Shown: piece by piece, positions 18,043 through 27,675 of the stretch | How the letters are laid out: each line of letters starts with the position of its first letter | How positions within the stretch are numbered: position 1 is the stretch's first letter | The notes under the pieces: generated by a model | Databases searched by the model: none | What the model saw: the letters and a program-made list of their open reading frames with translations, nothing else | What the model was told of the DNA's origin: nothing | Program-made: the position numbers and the translations under genes | Assembly: GCF_002797935.1 (NCBI RefSeq) | Contig: NZ_PGER01000001.1 | Coordinates: 62,001 to 126,000, forward strand | Direction: 5' to 3' | DNA from: Flavobacterium sp. 1 | Lineage (GTDB): Bacteria; Bacteroidota; Bacteroidia; Flavobacteriales; Flavobacteriaceae | DNA length: 64,000 nucleotides

Positions 18043-21000
18043 TTATTTTTTTATTGATTTGGGTATTACAGTTAACATTCCCTGTCTTTCAGAAATTTCA
18101 CCAACATATCTATCTTTTAAATTTTGACAAAATAACCTATTGTAAGATGTGTCATTTAATTTTAAATGCTTTCGTCCTAATGCGAAATCATACGGTTGTT
18201 TCAAAGATTTAATTCTAACATTTAAAACATTTAAAGAAAGGCTCTTGCTGTAATAAATGTTGAATACAGTAACTCTATAAATTTCTTCAATACTGCTACT
18301 TAATAAACAATTCAAAATTACTTCGTTAATATTTATTTTCTCTTTATTGTATAGAAATTTACACAACTCTTTTAATAACTCCTTATCGCCAGTTAAAATG
18401 ATTTCTTCAGTATTTTCAATAATTTCAATTTTCTCAACATTGGTAAACGCAGACTCCGACAACCTCAATAATTCTTTTATTATAGAGCTGTTTAATTCTA
18501 ACTCTTGATAAATATTCAAAAAGTCTTGTTTGTTATTTTTAATGAACAAGATTATCAATTGTGGATATTGATTATTTAATGTTTCGAAATTATTTTTATC
18601 TAATTTAATTAAATGATGCTCAATAAGAATCTTTATTTTATTAAGGGAAACTTCTATTAATTCATTCATATTATAAATATATGGAAATTGTTTCGCTAGA
18701 GCTTTAAAACTATCATCACCAATCTTACTCTTAATGATAAGTTCGCTAAAAAGCAACTGAGAGTCTTCATCAATTTCTGTCATCTTTTTTTCAGAGAGTC
18801 TGCTAGAAACTCTTTCATCATTTAAGTAATTTACTAGAGTTTCATCTATTTCGTCAAATTCCTTGAAGTATTTAAAAAAGTTTTCCCAAGAAATTTCCAA
18901 TCGGTTATATTCAAACAATTTACTCCATAGAGCTTTGTCATTAATTTTTGAAACTTCACTAATTATTGTTTGATTTTTTTCAATCATTTGAAGACCTACT
19001 TCTTCTATCAATCCAGTATTTAAGAGAGTTATAATACTATTTTCGTCCTCATCAATATTATCTTTTAATTCAAAATATACACATTCGATATAATCGAAAA
19101 TGTTTTGATTCACGTATTCAATAAGTTTTTTGCATCCTGATTTTTGAATTGTAGTGAAATTTGATGTTTTTAAGTTTTCTAATTCAATATCATTTACTTT
19201 GTATAAATTAACAAATAATTCTACCATATGAGCATTAATTTCATATAGACTATTTTCATATATAAAATCAATCAAATGTTTATACTCTTGATTGTAATTT
19301 AGTTTCTCAAATCTAATATTTGTATTCTTTAGAAATTCTTCTACTTTACTTCTATTTGCATCATTAAAGTAAATACAATTTAAATCGCTCATTTGACAAA
19401 TATAAGATGCTAAATTATTGTCAATATTAACTTCATTGATATGATTTGTTGTTAAGTTTTTAAAAATGAGTCTAATGTATTTTTCTGGTAAATAAGAAGT
19501 TTCTTTTGATATGAAGTTATAAAACTGTTTCCAATGTTGAATTAATCCATTTAAAAAATGTTGTTTATTAATGTCGTTTGCAAAATCTAAATATCTATCA
19601 ATAAAACTGACCGAATTTTTACTCTCATCTTTAAGAGTTATAAAAATTGAATCTAATTGAGTTTTACTTTTTCTCTCCAATAAATAATCCATCAAATAAA
19701 AATTTAATATTTCCTTTTGATGAAAACAATCAGTTTTAATATCCTTTATTAATGCACTTATATCTTTTATTTTATAATCAAAAGCCAATGCTTTTCTGTT
19801 TGATAAACTCAAAAGAAAGGTCTGATTTTCTTTATGACTACCATTATATTTAGAAATAAAACGTTCATAATTTTCATCTATATGTCCTTCCCTGATAAGA
19901 AAATCTATAAGATCCTTATTATTTATTTTGTGATTATATACGCATTTAAATTCAATATTACTTTGGTTAGGCAGGTTCTCAACTAGTGTCGTTGAAGTTG
20001 GCTTAGTAAAATATTCATTAAATGTTGTAATAAAATAATTGTTACTTTCTTGAGTGATCAAAATTTCTGACAACCTTTTCGAAATAATACTTTCTTGTTT
20101 AGCTAATAAATCTTGGCGTTCTTTTCTCAACTTAGTCAGCTCTTCTTTTTCCTTATTCTTTATCCTTTCAGTTCTTTTTTTATAGGATAGCTTTTTGTTA
20201 ACGGCGTTTTCAATCACTTTAAACGATAAAGAACTTTCAGTAGTATAAGTATTGTCATTAGAGGAATTTTGATAAACGTACTGAATATTTGTTTGGGCGC
20301 TAAATTTTTCAAAATTATCATCTTCAAGTAGGACATCCTCATCAAAAGAGTCATTTCCAATTCTGATTTTTACGACTATTTGTTTTTTTGTTTTATTAAC
20401 TAAATTGATAAATGTGTACAAATAAAATTTACGTAATTCATTAATACTTTCGAAGGATTCTCTTTCCGATTCTTTAATTTTTTCGTCCTCGATTAATCTA
20501 ATTTCTTCTACAATTTTTACAATTTCAGTATTAATTAAATCTTTTTTGTTTTTAAATAATTGATAAACATATCCTTTGTTTTTGTCTAAACAATCAAAAT
20601 CTGAAGGTTCAATATTTTTGTAAATCATCATTGCTAACAATTTTATTTTGTCAATACCACTCCCTCCTAAAATTTTTTCATATATCTTAAACTCGTTACA
20701 AATTGATATAATTGTTCGCATGTCATTGATATATCGAGAAACGACTTCAATAAAATCTTTAAACTTACTTTTTTCTTCTAAATCACTTATTTGATTTAGA
20801 TTAAGAGCCAATGCTCCAAGGAATTTATCTGAGGAATTTGTATAATTTATTACAGGAATAACAGGCAATATTATATCGAAGAATTTTGTGCGTTCGGTTT
20901 CATCGAACATATTATCTCTCACAGCATACACAAAAGTAACTTTTCCTCTTTTTTTAATTGGTTGGTAATTATTTATCAAGCAATTAATTTCTCTAAGCTT

Positions 21001-21861
21001 AATATAAATTTCGGTATTATCAAATCTATCTAAGTCTTCAATAAAAACAACATCTGTTTTATTCTTATCAAAAAAATAAAGTATCTCATCTATTTCATTT
21101 TCGAAATCAATTGTTTTAGAATCGTTCTTGTTATCTAATTCTGCTTCACTAATTTTGAGCTTACCAATTTTAAAGTTTACAAAAAAATCATAAGTCATAT
21201 TCAAGAAATATATTGCTCCAGCAATAGCGCAAACACTGCATAAAAGATCAAGATATTCTGCATATAATTTTTTAAGCCATAATGTGTGTACTAACTTAGT
21301 TGTAAGGAGTGAATCTGGTAAATCAAAATCTGACAAATAGATAATTGAAGAAATCCAAAAAAATAGCAATCCTGTTTTTAGATAGATATGTTTATGATTA
21401 ACTATTCTTTTAAATCTTGATTGAGGAACTTTATCATGAGAAACTTTGTAAAAGATTTGCTTTAATATACTATATTCTAATTTACTTGTTTTATCATCCT
21501 TAATCACTTTTCCATCAAAAGTTGCTAAAGAAATATTTATAAAATTCAGGTTCGAAAAATTATGTTCAAAAGTTCTTATTATAGATGTTTTACCTGAACC
21601 ATAAGGTCCAGTTAAGGCAATATTAAAAATATTTTTGTTTTGAATTATTTCATTTAACAAAGCAGAATGATTATCCTCTCTAGAGCTTAATATTTTTGGC
21701 GTGAAGTTTTCAATTTTGACAATTTTAATACGGTCTAATTTTTTCTCTAATCTATATTTAGAGATTATCAATTTTTTTAGGTACCATTTTTGAGTATTTA
21801 ACTTTATCTCTTTTGTATAAGTTGAAAGCTTTTGTTGGATAGTATTATTTGTCATGTTCAT
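18043..21861 (-). CDS. YobI/KAP-like membrane P-loop NTPase
   Basis: A 1272-residue protein. Walker A is GPYGSGKTS at residues 85-93, inside FNIALTGPYGSGKTSIIRTF. It continues FINISLATFDGK and LEYSILKQIFYKV, as in YobI-type ATPases. Two membrane segments at about 162-178 and 206-228 lie between Walker A and Walker B (VVFIEDLDRFDNTEI, 271-285). That insertion is a hallmark of KAP-family STAND-related NTPases. A YAVRDNMFDETERTKFFD sensor-like segment follows. A coiled coil is likely near residues 555-600, and the C-terminal 650 residues are helical, Leu/Ile/Asn/Lys-rich repeats without a recognisable domain. The protein is predicted to sit at the inner membrane. The biological role of the family is not established. 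It is unusually AT-rich and bordered by repeats B and E, consistent with an accessory origin. Confidence 0.8.
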   Translation of the reverse strand: MNMTNNTIQQKLSTYTKEIKLNTQKWYLKKLIISKYRLEKKLDRIKIVKIENFTPKILSSREDNHSALLNEIIQNKNIFNIALTGPYGSGKTSIIRTFEHNFSNLNFINISLATFDGKVIKDDKTSKLEYSILKQIFYKVSHDKVPQSRFKRIVNHKHIYLKTGLLFFWISSIIYLSDFDLPDSLLTTKLVHTLWLKKLYAEYLDLLCSVCAIAGAIYFLNMTYDFFVNFKIGKLKISEAELDNKNDSKTIDFENEIDEILYFFDKNKTDVVFIEDLDRFDNTEIYIKLREINCLINNYQPIKKRGKVTFVYAVRDNMFDETERTKFFDIILPVIPVINYTNSSDKFLGALALNLNQISDLEEKSKFKDFIEVVSRYINDMRTIISICNEFKIYEKILGGSGIDKIKLLAMMIYKNIEPSDFDCLDKNKGYVYQLFKNKKDLINTEIVKIVEEIRLIEDEKIKESERESFESINELRKFYLYTFINLVNKTKKQIVVKIRIGNDSFDEDVLLEDDNFEKFSAQTNIQYVYQNSSNDNTYTTESSLSFKVIENAVNKKLSYKKRTERIKNKEKEELTKLRKERQDLLAKQESIISKRLSEILITQESNNYFITTFNEYFTKPTSTTLVENLPNQSNIEFKCVYNHKINNKDLIDFLIREGHIDENYERFISKYNGSHKENQTFLLSLSNRKALAFDYKIKDISALIKDIKTDCFHQKEILNFYLMDYLLERKSKTQLDSIFITLKDESKNSVSFIDRYLDFANDINKQHFLNGLIQHWKQFYNFISKETSYLPEKYIRLIFKNLTTNHINEVNIDNNLASYICQMSDLNCIYFNDANRSKVEEFLKNTNIRFEKLNYNQEYKHLIDFIYENSLYEINAHMVELFVNLYKVNDIELENLKTSNFTTIQKSGCKKLIEYVNQNIFDYIECVYFELKDNIDEDENSIITLLNTGLIEEVGLQMIEKNQTIISEVSKINDKALWSKLFEYNRLEISWENFFKYFKEFDEIDETLVNYLNDERVSSRLSEKKMTEIDEDSQLLFSELIIKSKIGDDSFKALAKQFPYIYNMNELIEVSLNKIKILIEHHLIKLDKNNFETLNNQYPQLIILFIKNNKQDFLNIYQELELNSSIIKELLRLSESAFTNVEKIEIIENTEEIILTGDKELLKELCKFLYNKEKININEVILNCLLSSSIEEIYRVTVFNIYYSKSLSLNVLNVRIKSLKQPYDFALGRKHLKLNDTSYNRLFCQNLKDRYVGEISERQGMLTVIPKSIKK

Positions 21862-21972
21862 GTTTTTTGCGCCCTTGCTAAATTATCTCTTTTAACAGGA
21901 TAAATAAGTAAAACTTATTCACAATAATGATGTCTTATTTACAATCTGTATTTTAAATAAAATTATGATTCT

Positions 21973-22076
21973 CTAGCCCCGATTGAAGTAAAAATTCTTA
22001 TAAGCCGGAGTTCGGCTTATAAGATTGAAACGGAAAGCGGGAGTGAAGCTGTTATGAAAAATTATCGTTCTGCTCC
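21973..22076. repeat. Structured intergenic element, type II, copy E
   Basis: The core boxes are TAGCCCCGATTGAAGTA, an 11-bp hairpin CTTATAAGCCG/CGGCTTATAAG (21997-22007 with 22013-22023), AAGATTGAAACGGAAAGCGGGAGTG and a TTCTGCTCC tail. The arm sequence differs from copy D at several paired positions. It lies between the start of the large NTPase gene and the end of the antiporter gene. Confidence 0.8.
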
Positions 22077-22081
22077 TAAAA

Positions 22082-22110
22082 AAAACACCAGCCTTTTGAC
22101 CAGTGTTTTA
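22082..22110 (-). terminator. Probable terminator of the antiporter gene
   Basis: AAAACAC at the left pairs with GTGTTTT at the right around a short CAG/CTG-like inner region. It lies just beyond the stop at 22127 on the minus strand. Confidence 0.5.
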
Positions 22111-22126
22111 TAAGATAAGGGGAAGT

Positions 22127-24358
22127 TTAATCATGAGCCAAATCTGCCAGTAGTTTTTTATCCCCCACAATCCACAAAATATCATCTTTTTCCAAAATCA
22201 CATTCGATTCTGGGTTTAGCGTTCGGTTTCCTCTTTTTTCGATACCCACAATCAGTCCTTGTGTTTTTTCGCGCAGTTTAGATTCTTTGATGCTTTTTCC
22301 TAAAAAGGTGTGATTTTTCAATTCAATTTGGCGCAGAACAATATCAGGTTCCACAATTTCTGGAGAAACATCCATTTCATGCTGGTCTAAATATTTTTTA
22401 AATTCCTGCACTTGTCCATCAGTTCCAATAACACAAATTTCATCACCTGGAAAAATGCGTTCATTTCTATTCGGGATATGTATAGTTATGTCACCCCGCT
22501 TTATCGAAACTATATTAATTCCTAAATTTTCCCTCATTTGAAGGTTTTTCAATGATTCGCCTGCTATGTTGGATTCGGCGGCGATGTCAAATATTGCCAT
22601 GTGTCCGTCCCAAGGAGATAAATCACTTCTGCTTCTTTTGGCTCGATCGATCTCTCTGCCGTTTAAGTTGGCTAGAAAATGATTTTCGATTTTATGATAT
22701 TGGATGTGTAATTTTTTGTGGAAAATTAAATAGATGACCACTGCAATTATTAATGCAATCAGGGCAACTTTTGGGGAGAAAAATATATTTACCAATAAGC
22801 CGATAAAGAATACAGACAGTAAAATACGGACGAAAAACAGCATGGTCAATGGGCCGCGTGATTTACGGTCGTGCATTAACTGTTCTACCTCGGCAACAGC
22901 CACACGCCGAAAAGCAAGAGCCCATAAAAATGGAGATAATATTACAAGAATTATCAAAGCTCCCAGTGTATTTCCTAAATGGTAATCATTTACTAACGGG
23001 AGAATAAATCGGGAAGAAAGCAGGATAATAGCAAGAATGATGACCACAAGTACAATCACCTGAATCAAAAAGGCATTGATTACCGTTTGCCATAAACTTA
23101 CTGTTTTTATTGCTTGGGCGCTGGCAGAGTAGCGTTCAATGCGTTTTGTCCATTTGCGGGGCAGTTTATGGGCTAAGTATTCTGAAAAAGGCAGCGAATA
23201 TTTAACCATAAACGGAGTTGTAAAAACGGTTACCGCCGAAACTGCTACTACAATCGGATACAAAAAAGTATTAGTGGCTTTTAGCGTCACTCCCAAAGTA
23301 GCTATGATAAAAGAGAATTCCCCAATTTGGGATAAACTCATACCTGTCCTGATGGAATCTTTCAGAGGCTGTCCTGATAATAAAGCGCCAAAGGTAGAAC
23401 TAATGGATTGTCCAAAAATAGTGACTAGGGAGAGAACAATCACTGGAATGTAATGCTCGTACAAGGCATCAGGATTAATTAACATACCTACAGAAACAAA
23501 AAATACAGCACCAAAAAAATCTTTCACCGGTTTTATAAGATGTTCAATATGTTCGGCCTGAGTAGTTTCGGCAATTATAGATCCCATAATAAAAGCACCA
23601 AGAGCTGGCGAAAAACCTGCGTTCGCTGCGAAAATTACCATCATCAGGCAAAGTGCCAATGAAATGATCAGCAGCATTTCGTCTGTGAGCAGATGCTTGG
23701 TTTTTTTGAGTAAGGTTGGGATAATGAAAATACCGCCCAAAAACCAAAGCACAAGGAAAAATACTAATTTTAATACAGACATTAAAAGTGCGCTTCCAGA
23801 AAACTGATTGCTCACTGCTATTGTCGATAATAAAACCATCATTAAAATGGCAAGGATGTCTTGAACAATAAGCGAACCAATAACAATTCCGGCAAACTTC
23901 TGAGTCTTAACTCCCAATTCGTCAAATGATTTTAAAATTATGGTCGTCGAAGATATCGAGAGAATCACACCCAGAAAGATGCTGTCCATCGTGGGCCAGC
24001 CCAGCCATTGCCCTACGCAGTACCCGATGAGGCACATACTTACAATTTGAATCCCTGCAGTGATAGAGGCTGTCCCGCCGACTTTCATCAGTTTTTTAAA
24101 GCTAAATTCCAATCCCAGACTGAACAATAAAAAGATGATTCCAATTTCGGCCCAAACTTCAACACTTTTAATGTCCTTTACCGATGGGAAAAAATCAAAA
24201 TGATTCCCTGCCAAAAAACCAGCAATCAGATATCCAAGAACCAAAGGCTGTTTTAGTTTTCTAAAGATTAAAACAGCAATTCCTGCCGTCATTAGAATTA
24301 ATCCTAAATCAGTTATTAAAGGTTCAAGTTGGTGTGTTGTTTCTGTTGCTGCACTCAT
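22127..24358 (-). CDS. KefB-type cation:proton antiporter with TrkA-C domains
   Basis: 743 residues from the ATG at 24358. The longer frame from a GTG at 24427 adds a hydrophilic, Gln/Lys/Arg-rich stretch before the first membrane helix and is less likely. Residues 1-395 form a CPA2 sodium/proton-exchanger fold (GYLIAGFLAGNH, FLLFSLGLEFSF, SSTTIILKSFDELG, AFIMGSIIAETT, FGAVFFVSVGMLI). A further membrane block follows at about 415-560. Two RCK C-terminal (TrkA-C) units, around 590-650 and 670-740 (FPGDEICVIGTDGQV and LEKDDILWIVGDKKLL), would bind a small ligand. It probably exports K+ or Na+ in exchange for H+. It is monocistronic. Confidence 0.88.
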   Translation of the reverse strand: MSAATETTHQLEPLITDLGLILMTAGIAVLIFRKLKQPLVLGYLIAGFLAGNHFDFFPSVKDIKSVEVWAEIGIIFLLFSLGLEFSFKKLMKVGGTASITAGIQIVSMCLIGYCVGQWLGWPTMDSIFLGVILSISSTTIILKSFDELGVKTQKFAGIVIGSLIVQDILAILMMVLLSTIAVSNQFSGSALLMSVLKLVFFLVLWFLGGIFIIPTLLKKTKHLLTDEMLLIISLALCLMMVIFAANAGFSPALGAFIMGSIIAETTQAEHIEHLIKPVKDFFGAVFFVSVGMLINPDALYEHYIPVIVLSLVTIFGQSISSTFGALLSGQPLKDSIRTGMSLSQIGEFSFIIATLGVTLKATNTFLYPIVVAVSAVTVFTTPFMVKYSLPFSEYLAHKLPRKWTKRIERYSASAQAIKTVSLWQTVINAFLIQVIVLVVIILAIILLSSRFILPLVNDYHLGNTLGALIILVILSPFLWALAFRRVAVAEVEQLMHDRKSRGPLTMLFFVRILLSVFFIGLLVNIFFSPKVALIALIIAVVIYLIFHKKLHIQYHKIENHFLANLNGREIDRAKRSRSDLSPWDGHMAIFDIAAESNIAGESLKNLQMRENLGINIVSIKRGDITIHIPNRNERIFPGDEICVIGTDGQVQEFKKYLDQHEMDVSPEIVEPDIVLRQIELKNHTFLGKSIKESKLREKTQGLIVGIEKRGNRTLNPESNVILEKDDILWIVGDKKLLADLAHD

Positions 24359-24602
24359 TTGTTTTGTTTTAGGAGCTATGTACTTTGTCTGTTCGCTGCG
24401 CTCTTGCCGTTCATTAGTTTCAAACACTCAGGCATAATTCTTTTATAAGCAGTAACAGGAGTTCTTTCATTCGCTTTGCCAGAGAGAAAAAACAATTTTA
24501 TTTCCCAAAGGCTTTTGACAGTTGTCTTGGCTAACTATCATTATTATTGGCTTGAATATAAAAATAATATATTTTTGGCATCAAAAGGAATGAAATGAGA
24601 CT

Positions 24603-25382
24603 TTAATTTAAATTATCCAAATCAGATAAAGTGTAAAATTTCATATTATTACTTTGGATGTATTTGCAAATAAATTCCAGTGTTGCATTCTTTGTCTGAT
24701 AATCTCCCGTTACATTTTTTACTGTTTTATGACTGTTTAATATCAAAATTTTATCATTTTTCTTGGCAAATTTCAATAAGTTCAAAAGGTGAGTTAGATT
24801 AAAATGTTCGTGGGTATCATCAACACTGAAACTGTATACCAATTTAGAGTGATCATAATAGCTGTTTTGTTGGGAGGCACTTTCTTCACAAAATGCCCTG
24901 CCTCTTATAATTTTAAATTTTTTTAATAAAAAGGTATCCAGCTGTTTAGTTCTTGCGCCATAAGGGTAGGCAAAAGAAGTAATTTTAAAGCCATAAAAGT
25001 TCATTAAATTCATCATGGGGTTTATTTCCTGATGCAAATAGTCATCAATGCTATGGTCTTTTAGAAACGCAGCTGCGTTATAATGGTGAAGTCCATGACC
25101 TGCGATTTCATGTCCTTCCTTTTGTAATTCTTGGAGCTTCTTGATTTTTGAATGCCTTAATGTGTTTATTTTACAGACAAAAAAAGTGCCTTTCCAGTTG
25201 TATTTTTTTAATTGCTGATCGGTGTCATACCATTCGTCTATATATGCATCGTCAAATGACAGAATCACACCGGCTTTGGGAGGTTCAATTTCTTCTATTA
25301 TTTTTTCAGGGATGTCTTCGCAGTAAAATAAAATAAGTAAAGCACAAAGGGACATGACTTTTAGAATAAAATTCTTATTCAT
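24603..25382 (-). CDS. Polysaccharide deacetylase-family lipoprotein
   Basis: A 259-residue protein. A signal sequence ends in LILFYC, a likely lipobox with Cys21. The NodB-homology domain (CE4) shows motif 1 LSFDDAY with the catalytic and metal Asp pair, motif 2 GHEIAGHGLHHY with H-x(3)-H-like metal ligands, and motif 3 FAYPYGA. Motif 5-like ILILNSHKT contains the late His. The predicted activity is removal of N- or O-acetyl groups from a cell-envelope sugar polymer, at the periplasmic or outer surface. It lies 31 bp downstream of purB on the same strand. Readthrough from purB is possible, with no functional link evident. Confidence 0.85.
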   Translation of the reverse strand: MNKNFILKVMSLCALLILFYCEDIPEKIIEEIEPPKAGVILSFDDAYIDEWYDTDQQLKKYNWKGTFFVCKINTLRHSKIKKLQELQKEGHEIAGHGLHHYNAAAFLKDHSIDDYLHQEINPMMNLMNFYGFKITSFAYPYGARTKQLDTFLLKKFKIIRGRAFCEESASQQNSYYDHSKLVYSFSVDDTHEHFNLTHLLNLLKFAKKNDKILILNSHKTVKNVTGDYQTKNATLEFICKYIQSNNMKFYTLSDLDNLN

Positions 25383-25413
25383 TTCTTTGTGCTTTTTTTA
25401 ATTAATTTTTTAT

Positions 25414-26760
25414 TTATATTCCTAAGAAATTACTAGGAGTAATCTGCAGTAATTCTGCTTTGATTTCATCAGAAACATCTAGCGTAGCGATAAAATTGTG
25501 AATCGCATTTTTATCAATCGCTTCGTTGGTTCTTGTTAATCCTTTCAAGGCTTCATAAGGATTCGGGTAAGCTTCGCGTCTTAAGATTGTCTGAATCGCT
25601 TCGGCAACAACAGCCCAGTTTTTCTCTAAATCTTCGTGGAACTTAGATTCGTTCAATAATAATTTGTTTAAACCCTTCAAAGTAGCTTCAAAAGAAATAA
25701 TTGTATGCCCTATTGGCACGCCAATGTTTCTCAAAACGGTACTGTCAGTCAAATCACGCTGTAATCTTGAAATCGGTAATTTTGCCGATAAATGTTCGAA
25801 AATAGCGTTTGCAATTCCTAAGTTTCCTTCGGAGTTTTCAAAATCAATCGGGTTTACTTTGTGTGGCATTGCCGATGATCCAATTTCTCCTGCTTTGATT
25901 TTTTGTTTGAAATATTCCATTGAAACATACGTCCAAATGTCGCGGTCTAAATCAATAATGATCGTGTTGATTCTTTTTAAAGCGTCAAAAAAGGCAGCAA
26001 AATGATCGTAATGCTCGATTTGTGTTGTTGGGAATGAATGATGTAATCCTAAGTTTTCTTCAACAAATTTGCTTCCAAACTGTTTCCAGTCAATTTGCGG
26101 ATATGCTACATGATGCGCGTTGTAATTTCCAGTAGCTCCGCCAAATTTAGCGGCAAACGGAATGTTGAACAATAAGCGCATTTGCTCTTCCAGACGCTCT
26201 ACAAAAACACCGATTTCTTTGCCCAAACGAGTTGGTGATGCCGGCTGTCCGTGGGTGCGGGCAAGCATAGGAATCGTTGCCCATTCTTGGCTTAAATCCT
26301 TTAATTTAGAAATCAAGGTAATTAATGATGGCATGTAAACCTGTTCAAACGCATCTTTAGTCGAAAGCGGAATTGCAGTGTTATTAATGTCCTGAGAAGT
26401 TAGCCCAAAGTGAATAAACTCTTTATATTCAGATAATCCCAGTTTTTCAAAAGCATCTTTTATGAAATACTCAACCGCTTTTACGTCGTGGTTGGTAACT
26501 TTTTCGGTTTCTTTTATCCAAAGAGCATCTTTGGTAGAGAAATTTTTATAAATGTTGCGTAAACTTTCAAAAATATTAGGGTTTACGTTTTTTAATTGTG
26601 GTAAAGGAACTTCGCACAAGGCAATGAAATATTCAATTTCAATCAATACGCGGTATTTGATTAATGCTTCTTCAGAGAAAAAAGGAGCTAGAGACATTGT
26701 TTTATTTCTATAACGGCCGTCGATTGGTGATATAGCATTCAATTCGTTTAGAGTAGTCAT
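25414..26760 (-). CDS. purB: Adenylosuccinate lyase
   Basis: A 448-residue enzyme acting twice in purine synthesis (SAICAR to AICAR, and adenylosuccinate to AMP, each releasing fumarate). From the chosen ATG it reads MTTLNELNAISPIDGRYR. It has the catalytic TSQDINNTA and ARTHGQPASPT motifs, and the fumarase/aspartase superfamily signature GSSAMPHKVNPIDFENSEGN. The frame extends 9 codons upstream to 26787, but that start lies inside the promoter element at 26785-26792, so 26760 is preferred. The length and PurB subtype are as in E. coli. Confidence 0.95.
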   Translation of the reverse strand: MTTLNELNAISPIDGRYRNKTMSLAPFFSEEALIKYRVLIEIEYFIALCEVPLPQLKNVNPNIFESLRNIYKNFSTKDALWIKETEKVTNHDVKAVEYFIKDAFEKLGLSEYKEFIHFGLTSQDINNTAIPLSTKDAFEQVYMPSLITLISKLKDLSQEWATIPMLARTHGQPASPTRLGKEIGVFVERLEEQMRLLFNIPFAAKFGGATGNYNAHHVAYPQIDWKQFGSKFVEENLGLHHSFPTTQIEHYDHFAAFFDALKRINTIIIDLDRDIWTYVSMEYFKQKIKAGEIGSSAMPHKVNPIDFENSEGNLGIANAIFEHLSAKLPISRLQRDLTDSTVLRNIGVPIGHTIISFEATLKGLNKLLLNESKFHEDLEKNWAVVAEAIQTILRREAYPNPYEALKGLTRTNEAIDKNAIHNFIATLDVSDEIKAELLQITPSNFLGI

Positions 26761-26784
26761 TTTTTGTTGTTTTTTCGAAAGGCA

Positions 26785-26813
26785 CAAATATAAACAGAAT
26801 TTAAAGATTACAA
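26785..26813 (-). promoter_or_regulatory. purB promoter (minus strand)
   Basis: On the minus strand, TTG (26811-26813) and TATATTTG (26785-26792) are 18 bp apart and lead into purB 25 bp later. Confidence 0.65.
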
Positions 26814-26929
26814 GGTACTAAACTCTAACTTTGTGGGCATAAACAACTCAAATTAATTCAAAAATTCGTGTAATTTGTAACTTTAAAAAATTAGAAGAGT
26901 CAACGAATAATTATCGATAAAAATAATTT

Positions 26930-27030
26930 GGGCATGACCGCCAGAAAAAGGCGGTCGGGCTATCCGTTCCCGCTTTTTTTATCCCGTAAAAAAACGGGAT
27001 AAAAAAGAGCTCCACTTTTATCCCTCATGC
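26930..27030. repeat. Structured intergenic element, type I, copy C (compact)
   Basis: This is the shortest type I copy. The closing stem has changed on both sides: GCATGA (26932-26937) with TCATGC (27025-27030), against GCGTGA/TCACGC in copies A and B. The left hairpin is GACCGCC/GGCGGTC (26936-26942 with 26950-26956). The right hairpin is ATCCCGT/ACGGGAT (26981-26987 with 26994-27000) within the T-run and A-run. The boxes CGGGCTATCCGTTCCCG and AGAGCTCCACTTTTATCCC are kept. It lies in the divergent region between purB and the SRPBCC gene, so it is not simply a terminator. Confidence 0.85.
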
Positions 27031-27096
27031 AAAACACAGCATTACGGTACAAAATAATTTCAGGGATTTTACAGAAGAATAAATCAAGTCAAAAAA

Positions 27097-27591
27097 ATGA
27101 AAGTATACAAAAAGGAAACCGTTCAGTACATTAATGCATCACTCGATGAAAGTTGGGAATTTTTTTCCAATCCTAGAAATTTGCAAAAAATAACTCCTAA
27201 GCCTATGGGATTTCAGATCACCGATTTTGACAGTCAATCCATGTATGCAGGGCAAATTATTCAGTACAAAGTTTCGCCTCTTCTGGGATTAAAATTAAGT
27301 TGGACTTCCGAAATTACACAAGTTAAAGACAAGGCTTATTTTATAGACGATCAGCGTTTTGGTCCCTATAGCTTTTGGCATCACAAACATTTTTTTGAAG
27401 CAACTGCAAATGGAGTAAAAATGACCGATGTAATTCATTATGCATTGCCTTTTGGTTTTTTTGGACGAATTATAAATGCTTTAATCGTCAAGAATAAACT
27501 GAATGAAATCTTTGATTATCGTTTTCAAAAAGTTAACGAACTTTTTAATCAAGAAGGGGCTAAGCCACTAAGATTTAAGCAGTCAATTTAA
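27097..27591 (+). CDS. SRPBCC-family protein
   Basis: A 164-residue START/Bet v1-like protein. It opens ETVQYINASLDESWEFFSNPRNLQKITP, the typical SRPBCC entry, and continues with alternating strands (SWTSEITQVKDKAYFIDDQRFGPYSFWHHKHFFE) and a C-terminal amphipathic helix. This fold makes a hydrophobic ligand-binding pocket; no ligand can be named. The protein has no signal peptide and is likely cytoplasmic. It is followed at 85 bp by a photolyase gene and then by a TIGR01777 epimerase, a gene set that tends to co-occur in Flavobacteria. Confidence 0.85.
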   Translation: MKVYKKETVQYINASLDESWEFFSNPRNLQKITPKPMGFQITDFDSQSMYAGQIIQYKVSPLLGLKLSWTSEITQVKDKAYFIDDQRFGPYSFWHHKHFFEATANGVKMTDVIHYALPFGFFGRIINALIVKNKLNEIFDYRFQKVNELFNQEGAKPLRFKQSI

Positions 27592-27675
27592 AAGTCAATA
27601 ATTATATCAAAAATAATGTTTTCTAAACTTAGAATCTTAGCGAATTAGTTTCTTAGAGTCTATATAAAAAAAGTA

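Noticed and set aside
24359..24427. Upstream extension of the antiporter frame from a GTG
   Set aside because: It adds a hydrophilic stretch of no known role before the first membrane helix; the ATG at 24358 is better.
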